A stretch of DNA of 64,000 bases, taken from positions 2,108,001-2,172,000 of the forward strand of contig NC_052118.1 in the NCBI RefSeq assembly GCF_012273895.1, in the 5' to 3' direction. Below, piece by piece: positions 24,561-36,290 of the stretch; position 1 is the first letter of the stretch; every line of letters starts with the position of its first letter. The stretch is from Zerene cesonia. Lineage: Eukaryota; Arthropoda; Insecta; Lepidoptera; Pieridae. The notes beneath the pieces are model-generated. The model saw nothing but the letters and a program-made list of their open reading frames with translations. It ran no database searches and was not told where the DNA came from. The position numbers were made by a program, and so were the translations under genes.

Positions 24561-24849
24561 TTATAAGGCAACTTAGCTGGTGGTTCACCTGATGGTAGGC
24601 GATCACGATCGCCCATGCTTTGGGAACGTACGGCCTCAGCAAATGCGTTGCTCTCTATAAATCCCGGATAAGGATAGGATTGACGACAGCAATAATATAA
24701 TAATAGCTGGGGAAAGTGAGGAAAAGGACAGGCATCCGTCTCTCCCACTCACCGGAAAACACTCAAAATGTCTACTACATAGAAGACATAGTATAGCGTT
24801 TGTGTTACTTTTACCAGCTCTTGCTAACATACGAAGCCAGGCATCGCAT
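24561..24849 (+). mobile_element. S2 (gcgatcacc family) repeat, longest copy
   Basis: Follows a T run and reads agctggtggttcacctgatg, gtaggcgatcac, gcccatgctttgggaacg, ggcctcagcaaatgcgttg, aaggataggattgacgac, aaaaggacaggcatccgtct and cccactcacc, and continues to acgaagccaggcatcgc. Several other copies here share this order of blocks in both orientations. No coding capacity is apparent, so it is a non-autonomous retroposon-like family. Two overlapping minus-strand open frames here are incidental. Confidence 0.8.
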
Positions 24850-25226
24850 AGAATTGTCTGACATTTTCTCCCTTTTAACCTAACCTACTTTAGAGCTATT
24901 TTAATACATAGATCTATTATTTTCTGTTATTAACAATTTTGTTCCCAATTTTAATACCTTATACCATAATAGATTAAATAGACAAAAAAGAAAGGATATT
25001 GCGTGGGAAGGCAACAAAAGTATGGTCCCTTATTAGGTCATCGCTTTACCGTTCTTTATATAAAATGCTAACAGGTTTCGGTATCTTTGCAAAATAATTA
25101 TGGTTCATTGAATCATAAAACTGTGTGGGTAGATAAAAAGATGGAATGAAATTTCCTTCTTCCTAATTTACAATGTCGTGTTGTGAAATCATTTGTGACG
25201 TAGAATAATTTAAAATATAGAACTGT
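24850..25226. other. AT-rich non-coding sequence
   Basis: No gene or repeat recognised. Confidence 0.5.
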
Positions 25227-25382
25227 AATTTTTAGTTTTATAGCATTGAAATGCTTTATAAATGAGAAATTTTGAAAGAATAGAAAAAATTGGATCATTT
25301 GCTACGGTTCGGCACAAAACGCGGGTACGTTTCCCGCCTCGTGATCAAATTTTTTCTATTCTTTCAAAATTTCTCATTTATA
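25227..25382. repeat. Foldback repeat with 41-bp arms
   Basis: Arms 25257-25297 and 25342-25382 are reverse complements with a single mismatch, separated by 44 bp that are CG-rich (gctacggttc, cgcgggtacg, cccgcctcgtg). A leader at 25229-25250 (agttttatagcattgaaa) and the left arm recur as a diverged single copy at 35151-35213; the leader alone recurs on the minus strand at about 62115-62138. This is therefore a dispersed family with a local inverted duplication, possibly a foldback or Helitron-like end. Confidence 0.85.
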
Positions 25383-25597
25383 GAACTATAATTAATTATC
25401 AAATAACGGTTTCACATGGACGGCAATTTTAAAATTACTGAATCATTTCATTCACCTTAATGGCGGGCTGCTCTATACAGGCAATATTTCTTATATTAAT
25501 TAAGTCTTACTTTTCATAAGTTGATGAATGAGTTTCTATATGAAATATAACTTTGGCTGTTGAATATAATTGTCTCATTAATATTGAATATATAAAT

Positions 25598-25665
25598 ACT
25601 AGCTGTGCCCCGCGGTTATACCCGCGTAAGTCCGTATCCCGTAGGAATATCGGTTTAAAAAGATA
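25598..25665 (+). mobile_element. RT1 repeat, 5' fragment
   Basis: The head actagctgtgccccgcggtt, cccgcgtaagtccgtatcc and gtaggaatatcgg are present, then similarity ends. Truncation at the 3' side is unusual for a retroposon and suggests a later deletion or insertion. Confidence 0.8.
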
Positions 25666-26272
25666 CCTTATTTTTTAATTTCGCAGTGAGTTACATTACA
25701 AGAACAATTCGAAATTATCATTAAATAACAATATGACATTCGTTGGAATCACGGAGCTGAGTCAGACGCTTGTACAAATAGAATGCAAATAACAATAAAC
25801 TTATTCAGGTATCAAACTCCATAAATAAGATCTATTATTAATCCTAACCGCTCGAGAAGCTACGTGTAAATTCTTACATCAATTCGAATATACCTAGATC
25901 GATTCGCCAAATAAACTATTCACAAACCGATTGTACGTGTAATTGTATATTGGCTCTTCATCATCCATTGGCAAAACAGTTTATACGGCGCATAGTTGCG
26001 CTAAGACATTTCAAATTTATAGCCTGTTAGTTGAACAAGAATACCGTTGTGTCGAGTATCAAACTTGCTGCGACTGTGGCGTGCTTTGAGTAATTGTTCT
26101 GCTTTGTATCAATTGTTGGCTTTAGTAATAGGATCAATTAATGTTTAACTATAATGCTCGTATGAGTCAGCTGCTTTGAATAGCGCTGTCGCGTTCCAAT
26201 GAACGTGATCGCGCAAGAAGATAATTCTTATTCTTTGAGCTCTTTTGTGTGCTTACAAATTACTCTTTCTAC
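25666..26272. other. Non-coding sequence of mixed composition
   Basis: No gene or repeat recognised. The part from about 25920 to 26230 is less AT-rich and unique, with single tgagtca and cagctg motifs; such short motifs are weak evidence. Confidence 0.5.
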
Positions 26273-26412
26273 CACCTAACTCAATCAGATGATTAATAAT
26301 TGTCCTATAGGACATACATATATTTAGATATAGTTTAGATAGTGTAATATGATTATACTATGCATGATTACAGATATGATGACAATTATAAATTATCTGA
26401 TCGAGTTAGGTG
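26273..26412. mobile_element. MITE-like element with 32-bp terminal inverted repeats
   Basis: Terminal repeats 26273-26304 and 26381-26412 match at 29 of 32 positions as reverse complements; outer ends are cacctaactc and gagttaggtg. The 76-bp interior is AT-rich and cannot encode a transposase, so any mobility would need a transposase in trans. A small internal palindrome (cctatagg) follows the left terminus. I find no unambiguous target-site duplication (flanks tctac and aaata), so the superfamily is undetermined. Confidence 0.75.
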
Positions 26413-28077
26413 AAATAAAGTGTAATTGATAATCATGTATGGGATATTTAAAAAGGGTGCTTATACCATAAAATATCCAAGATATGCATAATACAATATT
26501 ATTTAAATGTTAAACCGCCTTCAAGCTGTTACTTTGTAGATCAGGTTGTAAATAAAAAGAAAACATAAAAATCGGTTCACTCACTTGGAAGTTCAGATAA
26601 CAAACCCAAAAAAAAAACATTGGAATTGAGTACCTTTCATATTATTGAAAGCTTGAAAATGCTTTAAATACTCTAGCATTCTAAAATGTATAATGCTTTT
26701 CAAAATGTACCTAAGATTATTCTTATGATGCATGTGAGCGAGCTCAAATTATCGTAGTTACTTTATTACCAATTTAATTATCCTACTACGGTGCTTTTAC
26801 AACGTCACTAATGTATTGTTTTGCAATGTGTTTTGATAATTAGTGTGTAATCTAAAAAGTTGTACTTCAGTAATGAATAACGAAGTTACGTTAATGTAAT
26901 TGGGTTGCTGTTCGCAAAGCACTTATTGTTCAAATGTTTTCGTCAATTACGCTTAAATCCAGTGAGATAAGTGTATCCGACATCTGTTTGGAAAGTTCGC
27001 AGGCGATAAGCTGAAAATTAATTTCAAATATCATATACAAAATTAACGTAGGCGTACGAGGGCCGGACTGGTCCTATCTTGTTAGGAAAATTTCGACTCA
27101 GCGTCTGTTGTGCTACCCAGCGTCATGGATAGGGCTTTCCTCCAATGGTAAATATTGGCGAAGTTGTATATTTCCTTGGTTATAGTAATATGAGGATATA
27201 GTAAAAGGGATATAATAATGATAATATAAGATTTAATAGATTCGAACTGCTTTCTGTCATGATAAATAAAAACAGTTATTTGAATTTCAATTACGTACTT
27301 CAGATGGGATTTATTTTTCCGACATATTCCAGGGTTATTTTGTATAGATACTCACGGTTCCCGTAAAATTTGCTCACTTAAAAGGCCCCTTCCGAAAGAA
27401 AATATACATTTTCTAATTATACTGCTTGCTAAGTATATAACTTTTTTAAAATCTTCATTAAAATGATTGCATTTAGTGTTAAAAATCTCAAAATAACAAC
27501 AAAATCTGTAGTATCTGTAGATCGCTTAGCTCGTCCCTACATTACCACCCTTAATAACTTGTCGACATGACAGTTTCCGTCCCCCTCACTTCAGTAACTA
27601 ATAAGCAGGATAGCGGTTCTGCATGTTGTGAAAAGGGACACGAATTAGGTGTTTCCATATTATTCGAGCAAATAACATATTTGGCAGACACAACTACAAC
27701 AAAGTTTCGTACGTACAAATACAATTTGACTGGGTTAAAAGCTTTATTGGGGTGAATATACATTAACATTTGTACTGTTTACTGTAATAAACTTGAAGTG
27801 TTTTCACTGTTGAAACATTTGCACGAAGAATTTCTATTTGAAACTTATTGACGCTTTAAGGTTAATGAGCACGTTCCAGCCTGAAAGAACCTCGAAATCA
27901 GCATTGTGTAATGTAATTTTGAACGGTTTTGCAGACGTTTTAATTTGAGAAAAGCTATTTTTGTAAATGTCATAATACAGAATAGCTCTGTCAAAATATT
28001 GTTGTAAAGGAAGCAGAAAAGAAAACAAAATAATTTTCTTGAGTTACTTACTAATTTATTGGCCCCTTTTCAAGTTA
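26413..28077. other. Non-coding sequence
   Basis: No gene recognised. Overlapping open frames at 27551-27769 (minus), 27567-27755 (plus) and 27834-28028 (minus) have no identifiable product. Confidence 0.5.
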
Positions 28078-28250
28078 TAGTGGGTATACTTGCCTACGAG
28101 TAAGCAATCACCACCGCTCGTGAATATGCAGGAGGTAAGGTCAAGGGTTACCGGCTTTTATTGATAGAATGAGGAAAGGATTGACGGAGCAAAGATATGT
28201 ATTAAAAGGATGAAAAAACGGGCATCCAGCTACCACACACACACACAAAA
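28078..28250 (+). mobile_element. S2 repeat, diverged copy with ac microsatellite
   Basis: Blocks in order: acgagtaagcaatcaccacc, gctcgtgaatatgcagg, aggaaaggattgacgg and gggcatccagctac, ending in a cacacac run. The order matches the copy at 24561, with many substitutions. Confidence 0.7.
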
Positions 28251-29329
28251 TACAGCAGCATTAACATGGCACTATTCAACAAAGATCTTCTTTGTGGGTT
28301 CGGAACTTCCCCAGAGCGAGCTGGTCCAATTCGTACTGAATCGTGTAATGTTCCGTAGTATAATGTTCTTCTTTTAAGGCGAATATCGAATAAAATTCAT
28401 TTAAATTACTCTTTAATACGATGTAAATAAAACAAGCATTCAAAGAACTGTAAAGTATGTTAGTATTTCATAAGATTGTTCTTCAAAAAATATATGTAAT
28501 TTTGTAATAAATACGTGGTTTTTCCATGAATAGCGTATTGCTTTCTGTTTTAGTATTAATGAAAATGATTGTTTCAGAAAGCTCTGTTATATAAATGATG
28601 ACCTATTTCATGCTTTGTTTTATTATGTTTCTAATAATTTTTCACTTCTTATAGAAATTAAAGAAAATGTGTAATTTATTTGTATAGTAATGCTCGTATA
28701 TGAATCGAAATGTCATTATAAATGAAAAAACAGAAAATAGAATGTTTAAAATTATTATGACGGGCTTTAGAAGAAACAATAATATATTTATATTACAATG
28801 TGCCAAATTGCTTTTGTTTGCCAGAATATAAGGTATGTTATAAGTTTCATATTGTAAAAAATAAATTTGTACTCCCTATTCAAAGGTTACCTTTACTAAG
28901 CCATTCTAATACATATGAAATAATGAACAGTATGGTCTTAGAATGGAATTTCAGTACCCTGAATTGGTCAATGACCCCAATAGTAATACGTTTTTTTTGA
29001 CATTAGAGTCATTAATCATAAATCTATTTGTCGTTTATTCGATGTGTATGAATTGAAATAAAAACCGTGATTTATTTTATAGATGAACTAAATATATAAT
29101 TTGAAATTAATTTCTAAATAATGTTCTATCACTATGATTGAAATGTTAAATAGTTGGCGTTTGGCATTCAATTAAAATGGTTTGTATTAATAACAAAATA
29201 ACATTTAAAAAAGGTGAATTTTTATAATAATATATGATACAATATGTTATTGTAAAAAATATCTTAAAACCTTTTTCGTTATCGTTACATCAAATTGTAT
29301 TAGGGCCTTTTAACAGACATTCATTGTGG
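28251..29329. other. AT-rich non-coding sequence
   Basis: No gene or repeat recognised. The open frame at 28800-29000 has no identifiable product. Confidence 0.5.
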
Positions 29330-29385
29330 CGTAGCGCCGTAGCCTCGTAGCTTCGTAGCGTCGTAGCATCGTAGCGTCGTCGCTC
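29330..29385 (+). repeat. Minisatellite, 8-bp unit cgtagcNN, seven copies
   Basis: Units start every 8 bases from 29330: cgtagcgc, cgtagcct, cgtagctt, cgtagcgt, cgtagcat, cgtagcgt and a variant cgtcgctc. The first six positions are constant in the first six units while the last two vary. It is CG-rich in AT-rich surroundings. Confidence 0.9.
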
Positions 29386-29475
29386 CTTATTTCTTTTGCT
29401 TTGTTTATATTAGCATTGTGTGTATGTAATTCAATCTTCAAATTCAATCAATCATCTCATAAATTTTTTCTAATA

Positions 29476-29657
29476 ATAAGGTTTTTTATCGTGGTTGTTC
29501 GCCTGATGATAAGCGATCACCGACACACATGAACATTCACAGAGGTAGCGCCTCAGCAATACGCTGCCCGCTTTTAAGGGGTAAGGGATAAGGAAAGGAT
29601 TGACGACTGGAAAGAATAAATGGACTGGGGTCAGGAAAAGTAAACGGACTAGACTAT
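29476..29657 (+). mobile_element. S2 repeat
   Basis: Shows ggttgttcgcctgatgataa, gcgatcaccgac, acatgaacattcacagagg, cagcaatacgctgcccgc and aaggaaaggattgacgact in the family order, then ends near gactggggtcagg. The 3' half seen in the 24561 copy is missing. Confidence 0.8.
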
Positions 29658-30049
29658 TTCACGACGGAATTCGAAGGTCGGTTGATTTAAGTACAATCGC
29701 ATCTATGAGCAGATGAACGATCTAATCGAATGGCCGAATTAACACAGCCTTTTGTAAAACTCCGATGATATATACGCCATCCATGAAAACAAACACGTCA
29801 AACACATTACAATGCCGTGCACTATAATTATTCACGGCGACCTCAAGACAATTGCACCACTTAACGTCCTTCGACAGCCTTTGTGGGGAGACATAAATAC
29901 CACTTCCGCTACATTTCCTTAAGACTAAACTTAACTTGAATAGCTACACTGGTAATAACAAGTTAATTGTAAATGTAATATAAATTTATTTATAAACGTA
30001 TGTTACAATGTACTATAAATTGTAGAAACTTAGAATGAGGAATATTTTG
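29658..30049. other. Non-coding sequence
   Basis: No gene or repeat recognised. Confidence 0.5.
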
Positions 30050-30275
30050 CTTTCCGCCCACGTATGAAAATTAAAACATAGTCACTCTTGTGCTCTTTCC
30101 ACGCATATTTCCTATTGCTGTGTGATTTTCGGGATAAAAGCTATCCAAAGTTGTTTCTTCGGTATCAAATTATATCTGTATCAATATTTAAACCTAGTTG
30201 GTTCAATGGTTTAGGCGTAAAAAGGAGACAGACAGATAGACGAGAGTTACTTTCTCATTTATGAGACTAAAAAAT
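30050..30275 (+). mobile_element. RT1-related repeat, third 3' subtype
   Basis: Contains ttttcgggataaaagctatc, ggtatcaaattatatctg, gttggttcaatggtttagg, gagacagacagatagac and gagttactttctcattta. This is the retroposon type in which a priming-like 'ggttcagtggtttaggcg' block precedes a cagaca microsatellite. The GC head is absent or unrecognisable, so the copy is 5' truncated or decayed. Confidence 0.65.
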
Positions 30276-31074
30276 ATTATAATTACATGATATAGATGTA
30301 CAAATACACTAAGAAGTTAACGTTACCTTCGCCTTTGAGAATATGTCATAAAAAAGAAGATAAGATAGAGATATGATGGTAAATTACTTTGTCTGGCTCT
30401 CGCATAAAATGCCATTAATACAACATACTACTATAATTCTATATCAGAAACTTATTAGTTTATGAATTAATTAATCGATGGATACGGTGACATGTGACAT
30501 AAAACGAATACTATCACAAACATATAAGCTATTATAGCACTACGAATTCATTGATTGAACTTTATTATATTATACTCTGAAAAAATATTCTAAATATCCT
30601 TGATCAAGGTAAAAGCATATATATCACGTTAGCAATACAAATATATTGTAACCGATTATAAACCGCGTTTATATCAATGAATGGAATTTTATTAGGCGAT
30701 TACGTCAACTTCTTTCCATTTGACATGACATCGATCGCTTGATGACACTGCGCCACGTAGAAAACGTTTGTGAATGTGAAATTACCTAGTCTCTATAATG
30801 TGAACCATAATTTATGTTTAATCACATGTAAATGACTAACGTGGCTCGTTGGCTAACATGCATGGATTAGCATGGATAGCTGTACTGCAAGGTTGTCGAA
30901 GTTGTAAAGGACAGAAGAAAAACATTATTTGGTATATTAAAAAATGGCGTTTTGTTCTGTTTAAAGATAAATTATGAAGTTAAATAAAAGCAAACTACTA
31001 GTGAAGATTCTTACATATTGACACAGCTGCACGCCCCGGATCTAGCGCGTAGTCATTTATCGTAATTGAAATAA
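30276..31074. other. AT-rich non-coding sequence
   Basis: No gene or repeat recognised. Confidence 0.5.
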
Positions 31075-31200
31075 TATAAACAATCCTATCTTTTAAGTTG
31101 GAACAAACTGCACATGGTGTGCAAATTTTATTAAAATCGATTAAGCAGTTTTGTAGTCCATTACGGGCAAACAATTTGACAATTTATATTAATATTAAGA
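31075..31200 (+). mobile_element. RT1-related repeat, 3' fragment
   Basis: Contains caatcctatcttttaagttg, aaactgcacatggtgtgc, aaatcgattaagcagttt and tccattacgggcaaacaa, then a terminal tatattaatattaagat. Only the 3' half remains. It stands tail-to-tail with the next copy, 30 bp away. Confidence 0.7.
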
Positions 31201-31230
31201 TTGATATCCAAAGGTAATTATGTCATTCAC

Positions 31231-31434
31231 AAATCCTACTAATATTATAATTGCGAAAGTTTGTAAGGATGTGTGTGCGTTTGTTGCTCTTTCACGCAAA
31301 AACTACAAAACCGATTGCAATGAAATTTGGTACGTAGACAGCTGGACAACTGAAATAACATATAGGCAACTTTTTATCCCGACATTCCTACGGGATACGT
31401 TCTTACGCGGGTGAAACCGCGGGGCGCAGCTAGT
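31231..31434 (-). mobile_element. RT1 repeat, near full length, antisense
   Basis: On the minus strand it reads from actagctgcgccccgcggtt through cacccgcgtaagaacg, atcccgtaggaatgtcggg, gttatttcagttgtcc and gtaccaaatttcattgca to the terminal attagtagga. It is among the best-preserved copies here and gives the family layout when compared with 3331 and 61934. The 64-codon frame at 31220-31414 is simply this repeat read on the plus strand. Confidence 0.9.
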
Positions 31435-33834
31435 TTATAATAAATTAAAATAAAATTTTCACCACAAACTTTATAATATCTTTGCTAAGTATAAACAAAG
31501 TATCTGCTTCAGTTTGGGTTGCAGATTTCACCCGAACATTCATTACAAAATTTAAATAAAAGCTTGTAAAAAATTGTTTTATTTACAACTTCATATATTA
31601 ATATATATTTAACAACATCAATGGATATTAGATATTTTACGAAATCTTTCAATCGTACTTACATTATGTGTTTTTGTTAGCAATAAAAATGTGGTCTTAT
31701 TGGAGAAAATCCATTTATATTCTTTAACAAAATTTAGTCGCAAAAGCATATCCGTATGCAATTATCACACACGCTTTAATTCAAGGCAATAAAGGTTCTT
31801 TAAAAACGTTGTACATTTTCTGTCAAATTGACGATTCCAATTTCGTCTAAACCAGCCTTGTCGCGCATTGTACGACCCGTGTGAGGAGACAATAAAATTG
31901 ACGTGATAGGTTAACGTCACTCTACAATTACTTTCCGATTGAAATAGCACCGTCGCGAGCTTATTAAGCCGTTGATCGTCAGTCAGGTTTAATGGTTGCG
32001 GTTTTCGTAGCGTGACTTAAGGTAGAAAGTAGCGCAACCTGAATTAACATCCTCATTTTTGTTGGACTGTAATCGATATCATATAATTATTGTAAGAGGT
32101 TGTGTAACCTTTAAACACCTGAAAATCCTATTCTGTATAATTATAGCAAATACCCTGATAGCTTGTCTACATACATTTAAGTCTGTTAAAAATACGTAAT
32201 AGCACAATATATAAAGCAAGTTAAATTGTCCGAATCTGAAATTGAAGAAAAAGTTCCACTTTTATATTTTAAACGATATTGATACGCAACATAATATTCA
32301 GATTAATTTATCAAATAGCCAAATTATACCACTATTCTGTTTTTATGCTTGGACTACTTTAATATTGTCATTGATAAGATACTGATTGTGTATCAGATAT
32401 TAAGAAATATAAGCAAGTCAGTATAATAGTCTTATGCGAATAAACTAAACCAGACATTATTTGATACTATTACCCGCAGACATTATTTACTTTTCAAAGG
32501 AATAGTGAAGATAGATACTTAATAATTAGTATCAATACAAAAACAGAATCAGAACCTGCTTTTTTGAAGTCAGTCAATTCATAGGGAAAATTCTTTACCA
32601 TATTGGTAAAGAATATTTGTATGAATAAAAACAAAGTGAAAACTGTTCAAATGTCTTTCACTCTAAAACAGCTTATTTCAAAGTTGATTGTCAGTTGAGT
32701 CGTGATCGGTTTATAGCGTGACGGCGATTGTTATAAGCATGTAATTAAGTGGTTTATTTCTTACAGTTGTGAAAAAACATGCATATTTAATGAAGAATTT
32801 AGTTTTACATTAAAATTTTGTATTTGAATGATATATGACCTACTCTACTCCAACTAACCAACTCCTTAAAATATATATCGCCAATTAAGAATAGCAAGAA
32901 TAATGTAAATTGGTGTAATGTAGTGTGCAATATTTAATTTATTTAATTTACTACGTTTTCTATTACTAGCTAGAACCTGCGTCTTCACTCTAGTTGTACC
33001 CGGCTAATATAAAGCCAATGTTTAGTTTTTAACCAACTGAGGTTTTTGCGTGATAGTATATGAAACATTCCAACATTCCTATAAGATCGTTTATAATATT
33101 AAGTAATATATTGTTTGTATCTTATTAACCAATTTTTTCCATTATATTCCTGTATTGTAATATGCATCTTCATTTGCTTATATCGATGGACGTCGTCATT
33201 ATAATAGTTTTTTATAGGTATAAATTATTTTCTTGGGAAATAAAATAACAGATAATAATAAAATTAAAACGATAAGAGTGTTACGTAATTATTTTAACGT
33301 GCAAAATCATTTTTTAGATTACTTTTTTCTATAAAATAGGACACCGAGCACCCTAGGTTGGGTAGGGATTTTAAAATGGGACCATACAACAATGATTTTA
33401 TATGAAATACAAAAATAATCACACCAACAGGTTGAAAACAGAGTATCGAGTAACAAAAATAATAATATAAAACACACGAATAGAGAGACTACTTCGTTTT
33501 GGAACAGAAAATAACGAAAATAAAGAAAAGAAAATTGCAAATACTTTTTTGATTAAGAGACAAAGAGCTATAGACATTACAACAACAAAATAGTAGAAAT
33601 TTCGCACAATAGAACAAACGGCACGTGCAGAAAATCTTCATAACTGTTATTCTAAGAATCTTCAATCGCTTTGTCAATGAGACCGTTATATTATTTGAGA
33701 ATAAATATGATTTTTGGTAAACACGATTTGTTTTTATCTATAATTGAATCTTGAACAAAATTGAAGTAAACTGATGTTATGATAACATTCACAGAAACAG
33801 AATTTATTTTCAAAACATTCTCGGATCTTTAGCT
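31435..33834. other. AT-rich non-coding sequence
   Basis: No gene recognised. A palindrome at 32590-32614 pairs attctttacca with tggtaaagaat around a three-base loop. Open frames at 31765-31950, 33319-33540, 33419-33607 and 33489-33677 (all minus) have no identifiable product. Confidence 0.5.
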
Positions 33835-34075
33835 ACATATTCACAATTCCCTTGTGTGGGGGTTTTAGTGGGCCTGGTTAAAGGCAAATATTGGGCATTA
33901 TACGCGTTGGATTGTGAAGAGTTCCCTCAGTTATTACTAGTTTTTCTTTTTTTTTCTTAAAGCAACAGGAACATGACAACAGAACTCTGTGGGGTTTTAG
34001 TCTGTAAGAATCCTACATAACCCACGGATCATTGCCCGGGGGCCACGTGAATGAGATTTGCCCATTTAAAAAATG
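33835..34075 (+). mobile_element. Dispersed repeat sharing a tail with 61815-61905
   Basis: The part from about 33975 shares cagaac, gtggggt, agaatcctacataaccca and cccgggg with the copy near 61815 in the same order. I recall this block as a common lepidopteran repeat, but I cannot name its class. A T-rich insertion at about 33940-33960 interrupts the left part. Strand is arbitrary. Confidence 0.65.
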
Positions 34076-34199
34076 GTTTTTCAAAAGTTGTGGTATATCT
34101 GATCCTCTTAAAGATGCCGACCTTAATCTTTTTTGATTATTGATTCATAACACCACAAGATAAGTTGAAATTGTTTTATTAAAGGAAAGTCTCTAATTT

Positions 34200-34545
34200 G
34201 TAAGTATATTTCTTTCTTGCGTGTCATTGAACTCCTCCTAAACGACTGGACTAATTTTAGTGGTTGTGTGGCTGCAGGTTAATTCGAAAATGGTTGAGAA
34301 CTACAGTTCGAACGCGAGCCAAGCCATTGTGAAAGAAAATCGTCATAACTGTACCATTAAGTTATATATCCTAAAGAATGATAACATGGAATTTAATAAG
34401 TTATGCTTTGTTGGATGCCATCACTTGGTAAGCCAAGCGATCGCTTACCAAGCATATCGATTTAAAATTAAATTGAATAAAAAATTAACAACAAAATAAA
34501 AAAAAAACAACGAAACAAATTCCATTGAAGCAGAGCAGCTAGTAA
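34200..34545 (-). mobile_element. RT1-related repeat, diverged, antisense
   Basis: Starts with gcgtgtcattgaactcctcc and taaacgactggactaatttt and ends with gagcagctagtaataaa, the complement of an actagctgctc head. These ends match a long lepidopteran retroposon subtype. The interior is degraded. The frame at 34260-34499 lies inside it and is not a gene. Confidence 0.55.
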
Positions 34546-34823
34546 TAAAAAAAGCAAAGAAACATTATTTACCGGGAAAACATAAAATCTTTCTTTGTTT
34601 AATTTTCGTGCGCAAAGCAAAAGCAATATTTGCTTTCCGACATCCGATAGGCCCTCTAGGAGTTAAAAAAATACTTATGTTTTCTCATGAACAGACAAAG
34701 TTTCACAAAGATGAAGAAAAATTATTCCCATACGACTAACTTTACACTTAGTTCTGTTCGCCACTGTAAATACCAATATTTTGTATAATGTTTGTAAGAA
34801 AAACTTCAACTATGTCAATGGAG

Positions 34824-34975
34824 TTTGAAAAAGGAGCAAATTATCAATTTGACTGAGTTAATTGGTTGTTTGTTACTTGAAAACTCTACTGAGTAAACCA
34901 ATTTTTATTGAAAGCTGTTGCATCCCATATAGTCCAATTTTGGTCTAGTTCTGACAATTTGCTCTGGCAAATTGG
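34824..34975 (+). mobile_element. D-family repeat, diverged
   Basis: Carries gtttgaaaaaggagc, aaattatcaatttgact, gagtaaaccaatttttattg, gaaagctgttgca and ttggtctagttctgacaatt, in the order of the 35818 copy. The family tail is absent. Confidence 0.6.
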
Positions 34976-35078
34976 CGGTTTACATTTCATTAAAAATAAT
35001 TAAAATATTAAAATATAATAACTAAATAAATTTTATTTTATTCATCTAATATATAGTTATCCAATATATAATGTTTTC

Positions 35079-35133
35079 AGTTGATAATTATCAACTATAT
35101 AATATAATATAGGTAGATATTATATTATAATAT
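35079..35133. repeat. Cluster of AT-rich palindromes
   Basis: An exact 18-bp palindrome agttgataattatcaact spans 35079-35096. Shortly after, tataatataata pairs with tattatattata across eight bases. Low complexity lowers the significance of the second. Confidence 0.7.
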
Positions 35134-35150
35134 AGGTCTTTAATATTCAG

Positions 35151-35213
35151 TTTAATAGCATTGAAATGCTTAATAAATGAAAAATTTTGATAGAATAGAA
35201 AAAATAGGCACAT
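35151..35213 (+). repeat. Single-arm relative of the foldback repeat at 25227
   Basis: Shares agcattgaaatgct, taaatga, aaattttga and agaatagaaaaaat with 25240-25290, at roughly 85-90 percent by eye. No inverted partner follows, which shows that the inverted second arm at 25342 is not a fixed property of the family. Confidence 0.7.
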
Positions 35214-35817
35214 AAAACCGAAAGAGTAATAAATACTAAATACTAAGTTTTTCAATCTCTAGCAACATTATTACTCTATCTATTGATCTATCTCGTCTTC
35301 ATGCCTACGAAAAAAGCTGGGGTAAGCTAGTGCAATAACGCATTATTACTATATATTGATCTTAGCCTGCAAACGAAGAAACCAGAAGCCATCAGTGAAG
35401 GCATATCAAAGTGTAGTAAGTTTTCATACTGAGACTGCTTTCCTAAACTTTACCCACTGAATTCCTAAAACACTTTTAAAATAATTCAATAGAGCTTCAA
35501 GAATTCCACTTGCATAAACAGAATGTCTGAGTTAGTTGTTATAAAGACTTTGAAATAGCTCTTAAAATATCTTTAAATACACAATAACAGTGCTTATAAA
35601 GGTTGGGCGAAGGTTTATTTATTTGTTTGATAATTTATCATTTAACAAAGCTCTAATTGAAAGAAAAGTTTACATAGTTTGACACGCAGTTTTGCTTAAC
35701 TAATTAGGTAAACAGCGTACATAATATTTAACCGTTTCTGCGTTTATTAACTTCGATGGCTTAAAGACGGAAATTAAATAGTTAACGTACCTATTATTAT
35801 ATTACAAAAGACTTATT
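35214..35817. other. Non-coding sequence
   Basis: No gene or repeat recognised. Confidence 0.5.
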
Positions 35818-36290
35818 CGACCGACTTCAAAAAAGGAGGAGATCATCAATTCGATTGTATTTTAGGGTAATGAATAACTTTTAACTGGGTGAATCGATTT
35901 TAAGGATTTTTTTTTTTTTTTGTTTGAAAGCTCGTGCTCGGTATGGTATCATTTAAATTTAGTCTGGTACTGCGTTTTGATGGTTAAGTATATAGAATAA
36001 ATGCAGTTAAAAAATGTAATAACAAGCTTCAACGATAGATTCAATCAAATTGTTTTACTTGCTCTTAAAGTATACGCAAATGTATTATTTAATCCTGGCG
36101 ATTCTAATCAGAATAATAAGGCAAACTCATAAAATTATTGTACTGCCACCGATTAGTGTACAAAGTGTGAATTAAAACTGTCCGTTTTCAATATCTAAAT
36201 TCATCAAAATTGGTTAAAATAGTGTCTGAAGAAGTCGGTTACATACAAATATACAAAAACACACGTAAAGCTAATAAAGCGTGTTGATGA
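35818..36290 (+). mobile_element. D-family repeat, longest copy
   Basis: Begins cgaccgacttcaaaaaagga and continues with gatcatcaattcgattgt, aactgggtgaatcgatttt, a T run, gtttgaaagctcgtgctc, ttaaatttagtctggtactg, aattcatcaaaattggtt, gaagaagtcggttacataca and aagctaataaagcgtgttg. This looks like a non-LTR retrotransposon tail. The gacttc/gaagtc pair near the two ends is a known feature of this repeat. No coding remnant is visible. Confidence 0.7.

Noticed and set aside
24524..24830. Two overlapping minus-strand frames
   Set aside because: Both lie within the S2 repeat.
31220..31414. 64-codon plus-strand frame
   Set aside because: It is an antisense reading of a well-preserved RT1 repeat.
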